DNA from: Allolucifera butyrica | GTDB lineage: Bacteria; Bacillota; Negativicutes; Sporomusales; UPPP01 | Direction: 5' to 3' | NCBI RefSeq assembly: GCF_900476375.1 | Contig: NZ_UPPP01000054.1 | Span: forward strand, 62,001 to 126,000 | Length of the DNA stretch: 64,000 nucleotides | Shown: piece after piece, positions 34,054 to 43,232 of the stretch | How positions within the stretch are numbered: position 1 is the first letter of the stretch | How the letters are laid out: the number at the start of each line of letters is the position of its first letter | Made by a program: the position numbers and the translations under genes | Notes under the pieces: model-generated | Databases searched by the model: none | What the model saw: only the letters and a program-made list of their open reading frames with translations | Told to the model about the DNA's origin: nothing

Positions 34054-34824
34054 GTGAGGGGATTGTTGGCCGGTATTTTTCAGGATTTTGTCACTGGTTT
34101 GCAGTTTTTAACCCGCTTACGAATTTTTGCCGAATCGGAATGGTCGCCGGAGCGCTTTGGCCGGAGTGTCCGGTTGTTTCCTTTAATCGGGGCGGTGGTG
34201 GGCAGCCTGTTGGCAGCGTTGTATGGGGTATTTTCCTTTCTCCGGGAAGGACGGCCGCCGCTCCACGTTATGGCTGTCAGTCTGGTGCTGGCTGATATTT
34301 TGCTTACCGGCGGCATGCATTGGGATGGCCTGATGGATACCATGGACGGCTTATTGTGCGGCCAGTCCCGGGAAGATACGCTGGCTATTATGAAAGACAG
34401 CCGGGTAGGCTCCGGCGGGGTCATGGCCTTTGCCGTTATCATCTTTTCTAAGGTAGCCCTTTTAATGGCCATGAATCAGGCACTGCTGCCTATCGCCTTA
34501 TTTTCCATGCCGGTGGCAGGACGCATGGCCATGGTTATCGGCGTCAGCTTATTCCCCTATGCCCGGTCCAAAGGACTGGGCAAGGATTTTGCCGTTTATT
34601 CGGGCCGAAAAACATGTTTGATTGCCGGGCTATTGTCACTGTCACTGCTTGGGCCGCTGGGCCCGGCAGCCCTGGCCGGTTTAGCCGCCGCCGCCGTTTT
34701 TGCCATTTTATTTGCCCGGCATGTTGCCGGAGTTTTGGGTGGACTGACGGGCGACGTATACGGGGCCGTCAAGGAGCTGTCTGAAGTTGTCTGTTTGGCC
34801 GCTTATTTGCTATTTCTCCAATGA
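34054..34824 (+). CDS. cobS: adenosylcobinamide-GDP ribazoletransferase (cobalamin synthase)
   Basis: 256 residues, membrane protein with six or more TM helices. CobS joins alpha-ribazole (or its phosphate) to adenosylcobinamide-GDP, the last steps of the nucleotide loop. Signatures: LTGGMHWDGLMDTMDG near 88-105 and MKDSRVGSGGVMA near 117-130. GTG start after GGGAGAGGAT. It lies upstream of the riboswitch that controls cobT. Provides B12 for the adjoining diol dehydratase. Confidence 0.93.
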   Translation: MRGLLAGIFQDFVTGLQFLTRLRIFAESEWSPERFGRSVRLFPLIGAVVGSLLAALYGVFSFLREGRPPLHVMAVSLVLADILLTGGMHWDGLMDTMDGLLCGQSREDTLAIMKDSRVGSGGVMAFAVIIFSKVALLMAMNQALLPIALFSMPVAGRMAMVIGVSLFPYARSKGLGKDFAVYSGRKTCLIAGLLSLSLLGPLGPAALAGLAAAAVFAILFARHVAGVLGGLTGDVYGAVKELSEVVCLAAYLLFLQ

Positions 34825-34949
34825 GAAACCTGCTTGGAGAAATAATACTTTTTTGACGTCTTGCAGCAGTATTTTGCCAACTGTATTTTTTTAGCAGGGA
34901 TTAAGTGGTCTTAAGCGAAAAATAGGGTTCAACAATAGAATACATAGCC

Positions 34950-35160
34950 ACCAAACAGGTGCCCCTTTGCGCTTGTTAAGCAAGCGCAAAGGGGAGAATA
35001 GGGAAGTTCGGAAGGATGTTCTATCCTGAAACGACGCGGTCGCGCCACTGTAATCGGGGAACCGCCTCTGCCAATGCCACCGGATAACGGGAAGGCGCAG
35101 GGGCTGTAATGATCCGCAGCCAGGAGACCTGCCTGTTTGCGCTGACATAATGCCCCCGCG
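34950..35160 (+). ncRNA. cobalamin (adenosylcobalamin) riboswitch
   Basis: Leader of cobT with the conserved parts of the B12 aptamer in order: AGGTGCC (34957), a long stem CCCCTTTGCGCTTG / CAAGCGCAAAGGGG, GGGAA, GCGCCACTGTAATCGGGGAA (about 35043), and the B12 box CAGCCAGGAGACCTGCCTG (about 35117-35135). An intrinsic terminator follows at 35200. Cobalamin binding should favour termination and lower cobT expression. Confidence 0.95.
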
Positions 35161-35199
35161 CAAGGGGCTATGCCGGAAGGATAGGACATACATAAACCG

Positions 35200-35233
35200 C
35201 CTAGCCTTTTTTGGCTAGGTATTTTATTTTTTC
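35200..35233 (+). terminator. riboswitch-controlled terminator ahead of cobT
   Basis: CCTAGCC-TTTTTT-GGCTAGG followed by TATTTTATTTTTT, ending about 27 bases before the cobT ATG. Expression platform of the B12 riboswitch. Confidence 0.88.
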
Positions 35234-35260
35234 TTACCAATTTTTTAGGAGGGTTAGAGT

Positions 35261-36292
35261 ATGGATTTTGCCGCCTATGTGGATGAGTGGATTGATGGAA
35301 TGGCTAAACCGCCGGCTAGTTTGGGCCTGATGGAACAACATGTGAAGAAGATTTTTCTGGCGTGGGGAAAAATGCAGCCGGAGATAAAACCGCATCATCT
35401 GGTCTTTGCTGCCGACAACGGAATTGTGGAAGAAGGGGTAGTGAATTATCCGGCCGAGATTACCTATTTACAGGCTAAGAACATGGTTGCCGGCAAGGCG
35501 ACGATTAGCTGTTTTTGTTTGTGCAACCAGATTCCCTATCAGGTCGTCGACGTGGGGATCAAGAGCGAAGACGCGGTCGGCACTGACCGGAAGGTGGCAA
35601 AAGGAACCAAAAACTTTTTAAAAGAGGCAGCCATGAACGAAGCGGAGTATAACATGGCGCTGCAAGCCGGCCGGGAGATGGTCCGTCTGGCGGTGGAAGC
35701 GGGGCATAATCTGCTTTCCTTTGGCGAGATGGGTATCGGCAATACAACGACTTCATCGGCTGTATTGCATGCTTTATCGGGAATGCGGCCGGAGTTTGTC
35801 GTGGGTTATGGAGCCGGCTGCCATAATAAGGATATCGTAAACCGGAAACGGCTGGTTATTGCCAGGGGAGTGGAAAAGCATAAGGCCGCTATGAAAAATG
35901 AGGCGGATATCATCCGCTGTGTAGGCGGTTTTGACATTGCCGCCCTGTGCGGCGCCATGCTGGAGTGCGCCGACTTGAATACGCCCTTTGTCATTGACGG
36001 TTTTATTGCCGCCGTAGCTTATGTCTGTGCTGCCCGTCTAAACCAGGCGGTAGAGAGGTTTGGCATTCCGTCGCATCTGTCCAGGGAGCCGGGAATGATC
36101 TACGCGCTGATGCTGGGCAATATTTTAACCGACGAGGTGCCGATCCGGGCTAATATGGCATTAGGGGAAGGGACAGGGGCGCTGCTCATGGTGGGAATGT
36201 TAAAAACAGTTCTATATACTGTGATGCATGCCGCCAGAATGAGCGATTTCGGCGCAACCGTTCAGGCAGTATCACCGCCGGTGGCATTATAA
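35261..36292 (+). CDS. cobT: nicotinate-nucleotide-dimethylbenzimidazole phosphoribosyltransferase
   Basis: 343 residues. CobT activates the lower-ligand base with nicotinate mononucleotide to give alpha-ribazole phosphate. KPPASLGLME near 16-25, the GEMGIGNTTTSSAV loop near 152-165 and LGEGTGALL with the catalytic Glu (E303) are the family motifs. Ribosome site GGAGGG. In Sporomusa, CobT-like ArsA/ArsB pairs activate phenols instead; only one gene is present here, so CobT is the better name, but the base used cannot be told from sequence. Controlled by the B12 riboswitch. Confidence 0.93.
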   Translation: MDFAAYVDEWIDGMAKPPASLGLMEQHVKKIFLAWGKMQPEIKPHHLVFAADNGIVEEGVVNYPAEITYLQAKNMVAGKATISCFCLCNQIPYQVVDVGIKSEDAVGTDRKVAKGTKNFLKEAAMNEAEYNMALQAGREMVRLAVEAGHNLLSFGEMGIGNTTTSSAVLHALSGMRPEFVVGYGAGCHNKDIVNRKRLVIARGVEKHKAAMKNEADIIRCVGGFDIAALCGAMLECADLNTPFVIDGFIAAVAYVCAARLNQAVERFGIPSHLSREPGMIYALMLGNILTDEVPIRANMALGEGTGALLMVGMLKTVLYTVMHAARMSDFGATVQAVSPPVAL

Positions 36293-36467
36293 TATTATAG
36301 ATAGTACTATATTGCGGTATTGCGGGATTTCTTTGCGCTGAGTAAAACGGACCGCCTTATGAGGGCAGGAGAAAATCAGATTGGTAGCCAATTGAATACT
36401 ATGAATTCGCAGAATATTTTTATTATACCGCCCTGGAGACCCAATCCGTTTTAATGGAGGAGATCCT

Positions 36468-37685
36468 GTGCAGAAATATCAAGGTTTTGCTTTGGGGGAA
36501 ATTGTCAATGTAAGCATTTTGCAGGAAATTCAAGACAAGTTTTCCGAGGTAACTGGTTTGGCTTCCGTCATTGTTGATGTCAATGGCAAGCCGGTTACTT
36601 CACCCAGCCGGTTTACCGGCTTTTGCAATTATGTCCGTTCCTGTCCGTCCGGTTTTCAACGCTGTATGGCCTGCGATGACCGGGGCGGACGCCAGGCGAC
36701 GGCCGACAAACGTCCGTTTGTCTACCATTGCCATGCCGGCTTGACTGATTTGGCGGCGCCGATCATTGTTCATAATGAATATATGGGGGCTTTTCTGGCC
36801 GGGCAGGTGGTACTGCCGGAGGACAATTATAACGCCAAGGAAGAAATGCGCCGCCGCGTGGCGGACCTGGGATTGGAGGCTTTCCTTTTAGAAGAGCATT
36901 TTAACGCTGTGGAAACGGTTCCGGCCAATAAAGTGAAAGCGGCGGCCGACCTGATTTATCTTATGGCTAACTACATTGTGGAAATGGGGATTGCCAATAT
37001 TGTCCAAAAACAGCTTATGAGTGAAATGAAGGCCAAGGCGGACCTGGAGAACATGCTGCGGGCTACCGAACTAAAGGCCCTGCAGTCCCAGGTTAATCCC
37101 CACTTTCTGTTCAATACGCTGAATACTATTGCCAGACTGGCACTGCTGGAGGGAGCCGGCCGCACCCAGGAAGTGGTATATGCGTTATCCGATTTGCTGC
37201 GCAACAATTTACGGGATATTGATCAACTGGAAACACTGGCCAGTGAAGTATCCTCTATCAAACATTATCTGGTGATTCAGCAAGTCCGTTTTGGGGACCG
37301 GATTCAGGCCTGCATTGATATAGCGCCCGATTTAATGGGAATCCGGATACCGGCCATGACCCTCCAGCCGTTGGTGGAAAATGCGATTATTCACGGACTG
37401 GAGCCTAAAAAGGAGGGGGGACGGATTCTAATCAATGCAAGCAGGCAGGGGCTTAAAGTACGGCTTACTGTAGCCGATACCGGTGTAGGAATCACACCGG
37501 AACGGGTCCGGGAAATTTTCCGGGCCGAAAAGCGGACGGCAACACGGGGGCAGACGACAGGTTTGGGGATCATTAACGTTCACAAGCGGATTCAGCATTA
37601 TTTCGGCGGTGACTACGGCGTCAGCATTGAGGGAACTCCGGGGGCGGAAACCCGGGTCCACATATTCCTGCCGTTTGCTCAATAA
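36468..37685 (+). CDS. PocR-domain sensor histidine kinase (LytS/YesM type)
   Basis: 405 residues, soluble. PocR sensor domain (about 10-175), coiled coil (about 175-205), His_kinase/LytS region with H212 in LQSQVNPHFLFNTLN, and an HATPase (TLQPLVENAIIHGL, DTGVGI, GLGIINVHKR). Cys53, Cys59, Cys66 and Cys88 match cysteines of the other PocR protein. GTG start after GGAGGAGATCCT. The response regulator starts 21 bases later and the pdu operon follows, so this kinase very probably senses the diol, or a close relative, inside the cell and switches the operon on. Confidence 0.92.
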   Translation: MQKYQGFALGEIVNVSILQEIQDKFSEVTGLASVIVDVNGKPVTSPSRFTGFCNYVRSCPSGFQRCMACDDRGGRQATADKRPFVYHCHAGLTDLAAPIIVHNEYMGAFLAGQVVLPEDNYNAKEEMRRRVADLGLEAFLLEEHFNAVETVPANKVKAAADLIYLMANYIVEMGIANIVQKQLMSEMKAKADLENMLRATELKALQSQVNPHFLFNTLNTIARLALLEGAGRTQEVVYALSDLLRNNLRDIDQLETLASEVSSIKHYLVIQQVRFGDRIQACIDIAPDLMGIRIPAMTLQPLVENAIIHGLEPKKEGGRILINASRQGLKVRLTVADTGVGITPERVREIFRAEKRTATRGQTTGLGIINVHKRIQHYFGGDYGVSIEGTPGAETRVHIFLPFAQ

Positions 37686-37706
37686 TTTTAGAAGGGAACT
37701 CTTACT

Positions 37707-39341
37707 ATGTATAAGTTACTCATTGCCGACGACGAACAACTGGAACGGCAGGCGATCCGGTTTATTGTGGAACGTCATTGCCCGGACATTACCCTCGTCG
37801 GTGAGGCCGGCGACGGGGAAAGCGCTGTGCGGCTGGCGGAACGGGAAAGACCGGACATTGTGCTTATGGATATTCGTATGCCGGAAATGGATGGGCTGGA
37901 AGCGACCCGGGAGATTCGTATTTTGCTGCCCGATGCCAAGGTTATTATTCTGACGGCTTTCGATGAATTTGATTATGCTAAGCAGGCTTTAATGCTGGGA
38001 GCAGCCAATTATCTGCTGAAACCGACGCGGCCGGACGACCTTGTGCAGGCGCTTTTAGAAGTTACCGCCGAGGTGGGTCTGGTAAAATCCAGACAGGAAG
38101 AGGAAGCCCGTCTGCGGCAAAGTCTGGCGGAGGCCATTCCTTTTATTCAGATGTCGTTTGTGTATGATTTAATTTCCGGGAACATTGTGGACCCCGGGCA
38201 TTTCCGGGAGAGGTCCCGGTTCCTAGGACTGTTGGTTGATCCGGGTGTAGCGCTGGTGGTAGACGTGGACAATTTTAAGCAGTTAACCATGAGCGACAGT
38301 GAGCTGCAAAAGCAGATCGTCAAGCAGGCTATTTATAAAAACATTTGCAGTGTAACCGGCTATAACGGTCTGGTCACACCCTTTGGCAGCGACAGCATTG
38401 TTGTACTGCTGGGATTCGAGAACGGAGAAAATCAGGATGTGGTCAGGCAGAAAACCCGGAAAATGGCGGAAGCTATCCGGGACACGCTGAATCAGGATAT
38501 GGGAATCAGTGTAACCATCGGCATCGGGCGTTATTATACGAATCCGCTGGATATTCATAAGTCCTATGTGGAAGCGGTTAACGCTCACCATCAACGTTTT
38601 TTTCTGGGAGACAGCCAGATCATTCCGGTCGAAGAAGTACCTCACTTGCGGGTAGGCCCATTTATTTATCCCTTTCACTATGAGCGGGCCGTGCTGGACA
38701 AGGTGCGCTGCGGCGAACGCAAAGCCGCCAGGGATGCCCTGGATAAGCTTCTGAAAGAAATGTTCGCCAGTCAGACCAGCATAGAAACCGTGAAGGCCTG
38801 TGTGCTGGAATTACTGATTGTTTTGTCCCGGGCCGCCGTCGAAGGCGGTGCCAATTTAGACCAACTAACGCTGCTCAATTTTGATGGAATTCGTCATTTA
38901 GTCGAATGCCACAGCCAGGAAAAGATATATCGTTGGATGATGGAGTCCCTTGACCGTTTCCTGGATAATATGCTGGAGAGCCGTTCCGGTATGAATCGCC
39001 GCGTCATAAATAAAGCCTGTGAATACATCGTGCAAAATTGTCATAAGAACGTATCACTGGAGGAGATTGCGCAGACTATCCACTTGAGTCCTTTTTATTT
39101 CAGCCGTTTATTCAAACAGGAAAAAGGCTGTAACTTTGTCGATTATCTGACGAAAGCCAGAATCGAAAAGGCCAAGCGGCTGCTCCGCAACCAGGACTAT
39201 ACGGTCGTACGCGTAGCCGCCGAATCCGGTTATCAGGATGCCAGTTATTTCTGCCGGGTATTTCGTCATGAGGTGGGAGTAACTCCCAATCAATACCGGC
39301 GAGGCTTACGTTCGCAGCAAGACAAACTGGAGACAAAATAA
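37707..39341 (+). CDS. AraC-type response regulator of the pdu locus
   Basis: 544 residues: receiver (1-120, Asp55 in VLMDIRMPEMDG, Lys in YLLKPTRP), a linker domain of about 280 residues typical of YesN-like regulators, and two AraC-type helix-turn-helices at the end (VSLEEIAQTIHLSPFYFSRLFKQEKG and VAAESGYQDASYFCRVFRHEVGVTPNQYR). It pairs with the PocR kinase just upstream. Its probable target is the promoter before pduU 310 bases downstream (inference). The gene is followed by an 11-bp inverted repeat AATTTTCATTC/GAATGAAAATT and a terminator. Confidence 0.92.
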   Translation: MYKLLIADDEQLERQAIRFIVERHCPDITLVGEAGDGESAVRLAERERPDIVLMDIRMPEMDGLEATREIRILLPDAKVIILTAFDEFDYAKQALMLGAANYLLKPTRPDDLVQALLEVTAEVGLVKSRQEEEARLRQSLAEAIPFIQMSFVYDLISGNIVDPGHFRERSRFLGLLVDPGVALVVDVDNFKQLTMSDSELQKQIVKQAIYKNICSVTGYNGLVTPFGSDSIVVLLGFENGENQDVVRQKTRKMAEAIRDTLNQDMGISVTIGIGRYYTNPLDIHKSYVEAVNAHHQRFFLGDSQIIPVEEVPHLRVGPFIYPFHYERAVLDKVRCGERKAARDALDKLLKEMFASQTSIETVKACVLELLIVLSRAAVEGGANLDQLTLLNFDGIRHLVECHSQEKIYRWMMESLDRFLDNMLESRSGMNRRVINKACEYIVQNCHKNVSLEEIAQTIHLSPFYFSRLFKQEKGCNFVDYLTKARIEKAKRLLRNQDYTVVRVAAESGYQDASYFCRVFRHEVGVTPNQYRRGLRSQQDKLETK

Positions 39342-39405
39342 TTCTAAAATTGAATAAAAAATTTTCATTCTACAAGAAGACTGCGATGGAATGAAAATTC
39401 TATAC

Positions 39406-39435
39406 AAAAGGACTGCGTAAAGGCAGTCCTTTTTT
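39406..39435 (+). terminator. terminator of the two-component operon
   Basis: AAAGGACTGC-GTAAAG-GCAGTCCTTTTTT, perfect 10-bp stem. It separates the regulator genes from the pdu operon. Confidence 0.93.
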
Positions 39436-39650
39436 GCTTTGCCGGTAATTAAACTGCGTTATGCCGGCAAGAAAATACTATTCCGGAAATGACAGTGGAG
39501 TTTTGCGAAAATTCAAAGTTTATTCCGCAAATATGTTGCATGGAAGGGCAAGATTGGCTCAAGGGCTAAGGACAATTACCGCCAATTTATAACATGCCGG
39601 GAGGAGCCTACAGGCTCCGGAAAAGAAAGAACAAAGCTGGAGGGAAATTC
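39436..39650 (+). promoter_or_regulatory. promoter region of the pdu operon
   Basis: 215 bases between the terminator and pduU. Contains a 7-bp inverted repeat TTGCCGG/CCGGCAA near 39440-39471, TTTGCG/CGCAAA near 39513-39540, a TATAAC near 39584 that could be a -10, and a small hairpin GGAGCC-TAC-AGGCTCC near 39603 in the leader. No certain -35, as expected if an activator is needed. Confidence 0.4.
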
Positions 39651-39989
39651 ATGCCGCAGGAAATACCACGGGTGGTGCAAGAGTATGTACCGGGCAAACA
39701 AGTTACGCTGGCCCATCTTATCGCCAATCCCAAGCGGGAACTATGTGAAAAGCTGGGATTATCCGCCAGTACGGCCATTGGCATATTAACGATTACACCC
39801 TGCGAAGCGGCCATTATTGCCGCCGACGTGGCAACCAAAGCCGCCGCGGTGCAGATCGGTTTTCTGGACCGCTTTACGGGTTCCCTGGTCATTTGCGGCA
39901 ATGTCGCGGCTGTTGAGGCGGCTTTATCTCAGGTTACCAGCCTGCTGGAAGGCATGGGATTTACCGGTGCCAGGCTGACGCGTTCCTGA
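39651..39989 (+). CDS. pduU: BMC shell protein PduU (EutS family)
   Basis: 112 residues of the circularly permuted BMC family. The start [22 protein letters not shown] is the PduU/EutS mark that forms the small beta-barrel on the hexamer face. GGAGGG precedes the ATG at 39651; an upstream in-frame ATG at 39594 lacks a site. First gene of the pdu operon. Confidence 0.92.
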   Translation: MPQEIPRVVQEYVPGKQVTLAHLIANPKRELCEKLGLSASTAIGILTITPCEAAIIAADVATKAAAVQIGFLDRFTGSLVICGNVAAVEAALSQVTSLLEGMGFTGARLTRS

Positions 39990-39990
39990 T

Positions 39991-40437
39991 ATGAATAAAG
40001 TGATGCTGATTGGTCCCGTGGGGGCCGGCAAAACGTCATTGGCTGCTGCTCTCGCGAAGAATTCCCGGCCCGTAACTAAGACGCAGGACATTTCGTTTGC
40101 CGACGGCGCAATTGATACACCGGGTGAATATGCGCAAATTCCCCGGTTTTATTCCGCACTTATGGTGACGGCTATGTCGGCCTCCCTGGTGATTATGGTG
40201 CAGGATGCCACCGAAGGGAAGAGTACTTTGCCGCCGGCCTTTGCCGGTATGTTTGCCCGGCCGGTGATTGGGGTGGTTACCAAAGTGGATTTACCCGCAG
40301 CCGACAGAGAAAGGGCTCGAGCCTGTTTAGAGCAGGCGGGAGCAGGAAAGACGGTTTTCTTCGTTTCCACGGTTACCGGCGAAGGGTTGAATGAGCTTAT
40401 GGATTACTTGCAGAGAGGGGGTGCATGTCATGAGTGA
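39991..40437 (+). CDS. pduV: PduV/EutP-like small GTPase-fold protein
   Basis: 148 residues. Walker [10 protein letters not shown] at 8-16, DTPGEY as the G3-like segment, TKVDL as G4. PduV/EutP proteins belong to the Ras-like NTPase fold and associate with the outside of the microcompartment, possibly for its placement, through PduU. It sits directly after pduU, as in enteric operons, and its end overlaps the next gene by eight bases. Confidence 0.9.
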   Translation: MNKVMLIGPVGAGKTSLAAALAKNSRPVTKTQDISFADGAIDTPGEYAQIPRFYSALMVTAMSASLVIMVQDATEGKSTLPPAFAGMFARPVIGVVTKVDLPAADRERARACLEQAGAGKTVFFVSTVTGEGLNELMDYLQRGGACHE

Positions 40438-40705
40438 AGCCTTGGGAATGGTGGAGACCAAAGGATTGGTCGGAGCGATTGAAGCAGCCGATGCCATGGT
40501 GAAAGCAGCCAATGTCATTTTAATCGGTTATGAAAAAATCGGTTCCGGACTGGTCACGGTCATGGTCCGCGGCGACGTGGGCGCCACCAAAGCGGCGACG
40601 GACGCCGGTGCGGCGGCGGCGCAAAAAGTGGGGGAAGTAGTTTCAGTCCATGTAATTCCTCGTCCTCATAGCGATGTGGAGAAAATTCTTCCTAAAATTA
40701 AGTAG
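40430..40705 (+). CDS. pduA: BMC-H shell hexamer PduA
   Basis: 91 residues, a single BMC domain: [20 protein letters not shown] at the start and [17 protein letters not shown] at the end. The pore loop contains KIGSG, the same as in Salmonella PduA, where it admits propanediol. The ATG at 40430 follows GAGGGGGTG. Nearly identical to the second copy at 47350; which one is functionally PduA and which PduJ is assigned only by position. Confidence 0.93.
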   Translation: MSEALGMVETKGLVGAIEAADAMVKAANVILIGYEKIGSGLVTVMVRGDVGATKAATDAGAAAAQKVGEVVSVHVIPRPHSDVEKILPKIK

Positions 40706-40729
40706 GAATAAAATGGAGGTGGCCTGTTT

Positions 40730-41521
40730 ATGCAAGATCAGCTCATTGAAAAAGTAATGGATGAAATTAAAAAACGGATGGAAACGCAAACGGCGGCGCC
40801 GGAAGCGCCTGCTGCAGCCAGCGCCCCCAAATTTACGGGAATGACCGAGTTTGTCGGTACGGCTATTGGGGATACCATCGGCCTGGTTATCGCCAATGTG
40901 GACCCCAGTCTGCATGAGAAAATGAAATTAGACCCGAAATTCCGGTCCATCGGTATTCTTGGGGCCCGAACCGGCGCCGGTCCTCATATTATGGCGGCCG
41001 ATGAAGCTGTAAAAGCCACTAATACGGAAATCGTTACGATTGAGTTGGCCCGTGACACGAAAGGCGGCGCCGGCCACGGCTCATTGATTATTTTCGGAGC
41101 GGAAGAGGTTTCCGATGCCCGCCGGGCGGTGGAAGTGGCCCTGAAAGAACTCAGTCGCACTTTTGGCGATGTATATGGTAATGATGCCGGTCATATTGAA
41201 TTGCAATATACCGCCCGGGCCAGCTATGCCATTAACAAGGCTTTCGGCGCTCCCGTAGGCAAGGCGTTTGGCTTGATTGTCGGCGCTCCGGCGGCAATCG
41301 GTGTGCTTATGTCCGATGTGGCGGTTAAGACGGCGAATGTGGAACTGGTGGGATATGCCAGCCCGGGCGGCGGCACCAGTTATTCCAACGAAGTAATTAT
41401 CATGATCACCGGGGATTCGGGTGCTGTGCGCCAGGCTGTACTGGCTGCGAAAGATGCCGGCAAGAAGCTGCTGGAAGCAATGGCCGGACCGGCGCCGTCG
41501 TCTACGACGCCGTACATCTAA
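40730..41521 (+). CDS. pduB: BMC-T shell trimer PduB
   Basis: 263 residues: N-terminal helix (MQDQLIEKVMDEIKKRME) and Ala/Pro linker, then two fused BMC domains (about 40-135 and 150-255). Pseudohexameric trimers form gated pores. The N-terminal helix resembles the segment that in Salmonella PduB ties the enzyme core to the shell. Directly ahead of pduC as in enteric loci. Confidence 0.94.
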   Translation: MQDQLIEKVMDEIKKRMETQTAAPEAPAAASAPKFTGMTEFVGTAIGDTIGLVIANVDPSLHEKMKLDPKFRSIGILGARTGAGPHIMAADEAVKATNTEIVTIELARDTKGGAGHGSLIIFGAEEVSDARRAVEVALKELSRTFGDVYGNDAGHIELQYTARASYAINKAFGAPVGKAFGLIVGAPAAIGVLMSDVAVKTANVELVGYASPGGGTSYSNEVIIMITGDSGAVRQAVLAAKDAGKKLLEAMAGPAPSSTTPYI

Positions 41522-41540
41522 GGATTGGGAGGGGAGAAAC

Positions 41541-43211
41541 ATGAAAAGATCAAAACGGTTTGAGGCTTTGGCGGCCCGTCCCGTAAATCAGGATGGCTTC
41601 GTAGTCGAATGGCCGGAAGTCGGCTTAATGGCCATGGGCAGCCCGAATGATCCGGTGCCGAGCGTGAAAATCCAAAACGGTAAAATTGTGGAACTGGATG
41701 GTAAGCCGCGGGAACAATTTGATTTTATCGATCAATTTATTGCCGATTGGGCCATTGATGTGAAAGCGGCGGAGAAAGCCATGGCTATGGATGATCTGAC
41801 CATCGCCAAAATGCTGGTTGATGTCAACGTTTCCCGGGAGGAAATCCTGCAAATTACCCGCGGCATGACACCGGCTAAATTTGTAGCCGTATTCAATACC
41901 ATGAATGTTGTGGAAATGATGATGGCGCTGCAAAAAATGCGGGCCCGCAAGACTCCGTCCAACCAATGCCATATTACCAATGTGAATGACAATCCCGTAT
42001 TGATTGCTGCCGATGCTGCCGAAGCGGCCCTGCGCGGGTTTGATGAAATGGAAACGACCGTAGCCGTTGTACGGTATGCTCCCTTTAATGCTTTGTCCAT
42101 GCTGGTCGGCAGCCAGGCCGGCCGCGGCGGCACTTTGATCCAGTGCGCCCTGGAGGAAGCGACAGAATTGCAGCTTGGCATGCGCGGCATTACCGCTTAC
42201 GCGGAAACCATCTCCGTATATGGTACGGAAAATGTGTTTGTCGACGGGGATGATACCCCGTGGTCCAAATCCTTTCTGGCCTCGGCCTATGCTTCCCGCG
42301 GCCTCAAGATGCGGTTTACCTCCGGAACCGGTTCGGAAGTGCAGATGGGCTATGCGGAAGGCAAATCCATGTTATATTTGGAAGTCCGCTGCATTATGAT
42401 TACCCGGGGCGCCGGCGTGCAGGGCCTGCAGAACGGCTCTGTCAGCTGTATCGGCGTACCGGCGGCGGTTCCTTCCGGCATCCGGGCCGTGCTGGCGGAA
42501 AATCTCTGCACCACCATGCTGGATCTGGAAGTCGCCTCCAGCAACGATCAGACCTTTACCCATTCGGATATTCGCCGTACTGCCCGCACGCTGATGCAGA
42601 TGTTGCCGGGCACCGACTTCATTTGTTCCGGCTATAGCGGCGTGCCCAATTACGACAATATGTTTGCCGGTTCCAACTGGGATGTGGACGACTATGACGA
42701 TTGGAATATTATCCAGCGCGACCTGATGGTTGACGGCGGCCTTCGTCCGGTGTCGGAAGAAGAGGCCATTGCTGTCCGCAACCAGGCGGCCCGTGCTTTG
42801 CAGGCCGTTTACAAAGAACTCGGTTTCCCGGCGATTTCCGACGCCGAAGTGGAAGCAGCGACGTATGCTCATGGCAGTAAAGACATGCCGCCGCGTAATG
42901 TCGTGGAAGACCTGAAAGCGGCCCAGGAAATGATGAGCCGCGGTCTTACCGGCATTGATGTGGTCAAGGCCCTGGCCAAAGGCGGCTTTAACGACCTTGC
43001 TGAATATGTGCTCAATCTGCTGAAACAGCGTGTTTCCGGCGACTATCTCCACACGTCGGCCATTCTTGACCGGCAATTCGGCGTTGTCAGCGCCGTAAAC
43101 GACCGGAATGATTATCGCGGTCCCGGCACGGGCTACCGGATAAGTCAAAAACGGTGGGATGAAATTAAAAACATCAGCCAGGCGATTAAACCGTCTGATT
43201 TTGACGTGTGA
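41541..43211 (+). CDS. pduC: B12-dependent diol dehydratase, large subunit
   Basis: 556 residues, close to the 554 of enteric PduC. The TIM-barrel subunit binds substrate and the cobalamin face and converts 1,2-propanediol to propionaldehyde, or glycerol to 3-hydroxypropionaldehyde, by a radical route. Recognisable parts: KRSKRFEALAARPVNQDGFV at the start, the MVGSQAGRGGTLIQCALEEATELQLGMRG region and SGTGSEVQMGYAEGKSM. The ATG at 41541 follows GGGAGGGGAG. Sequence alone does not separate diol from glycerol dehydratase; the pdu context favours diol. Confidence 0.95.
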   Translation: MKRSKRFEALAARPVNQDGFVVEWPEVGLMAMGSPNDPVPSVKIQNGKIVELDGKPREQFDFIDQFIADWAIDVKAAEKAMAMDDLTIAKMLVDVNVSREEILQITRGMTPAKFVAVFNTMNVVEMMMALQKMRARKTPSNQCHITNVNDNPVLIAADAAEAALRGFDEMETTVAVVRYAPFNALSMLVGSQAGRGGTLIQCALEEATELQLGMRGITAYAETISVYGTENVFVDGDDTPWSKSFLASAYASRGLKMRFTSGTGSEVQMGYAEGKSMLYLEVRCIMITRGAGVQGLQNGSVSCIGVPAAVPSGIRAVLAENLCTTMLDLEVASSNDQTFTHSDIRRTARTLMQMLPGTDFICSGYSGVPNYDNMFAGSNWDVDDYDDWNIIQRDLMVDGGLRPVSEEEAIAVRNQAARALQAVYKELGFPAISDAEVEAATYAHGSKDMPPRNVVEDLKAAQEMMSRGLTGIDVVKALAKGGFNDLAEYVLNLLKQRVSGDYLHTSAILDRQFGVVSAVNDRNDYRGPGTGYRISQKRWDEIKNISQAIKPSDFDV

Positions 43212-43232
43212 GTCAGGAAGAGGGGTGTATGT

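Noticed and set aside
35261..36292. CobT as one half of an ArsA/ArsB phenol-activating pair
   Set aside because: Those act as heterodimers of adjacent genes; only one gene is present here.
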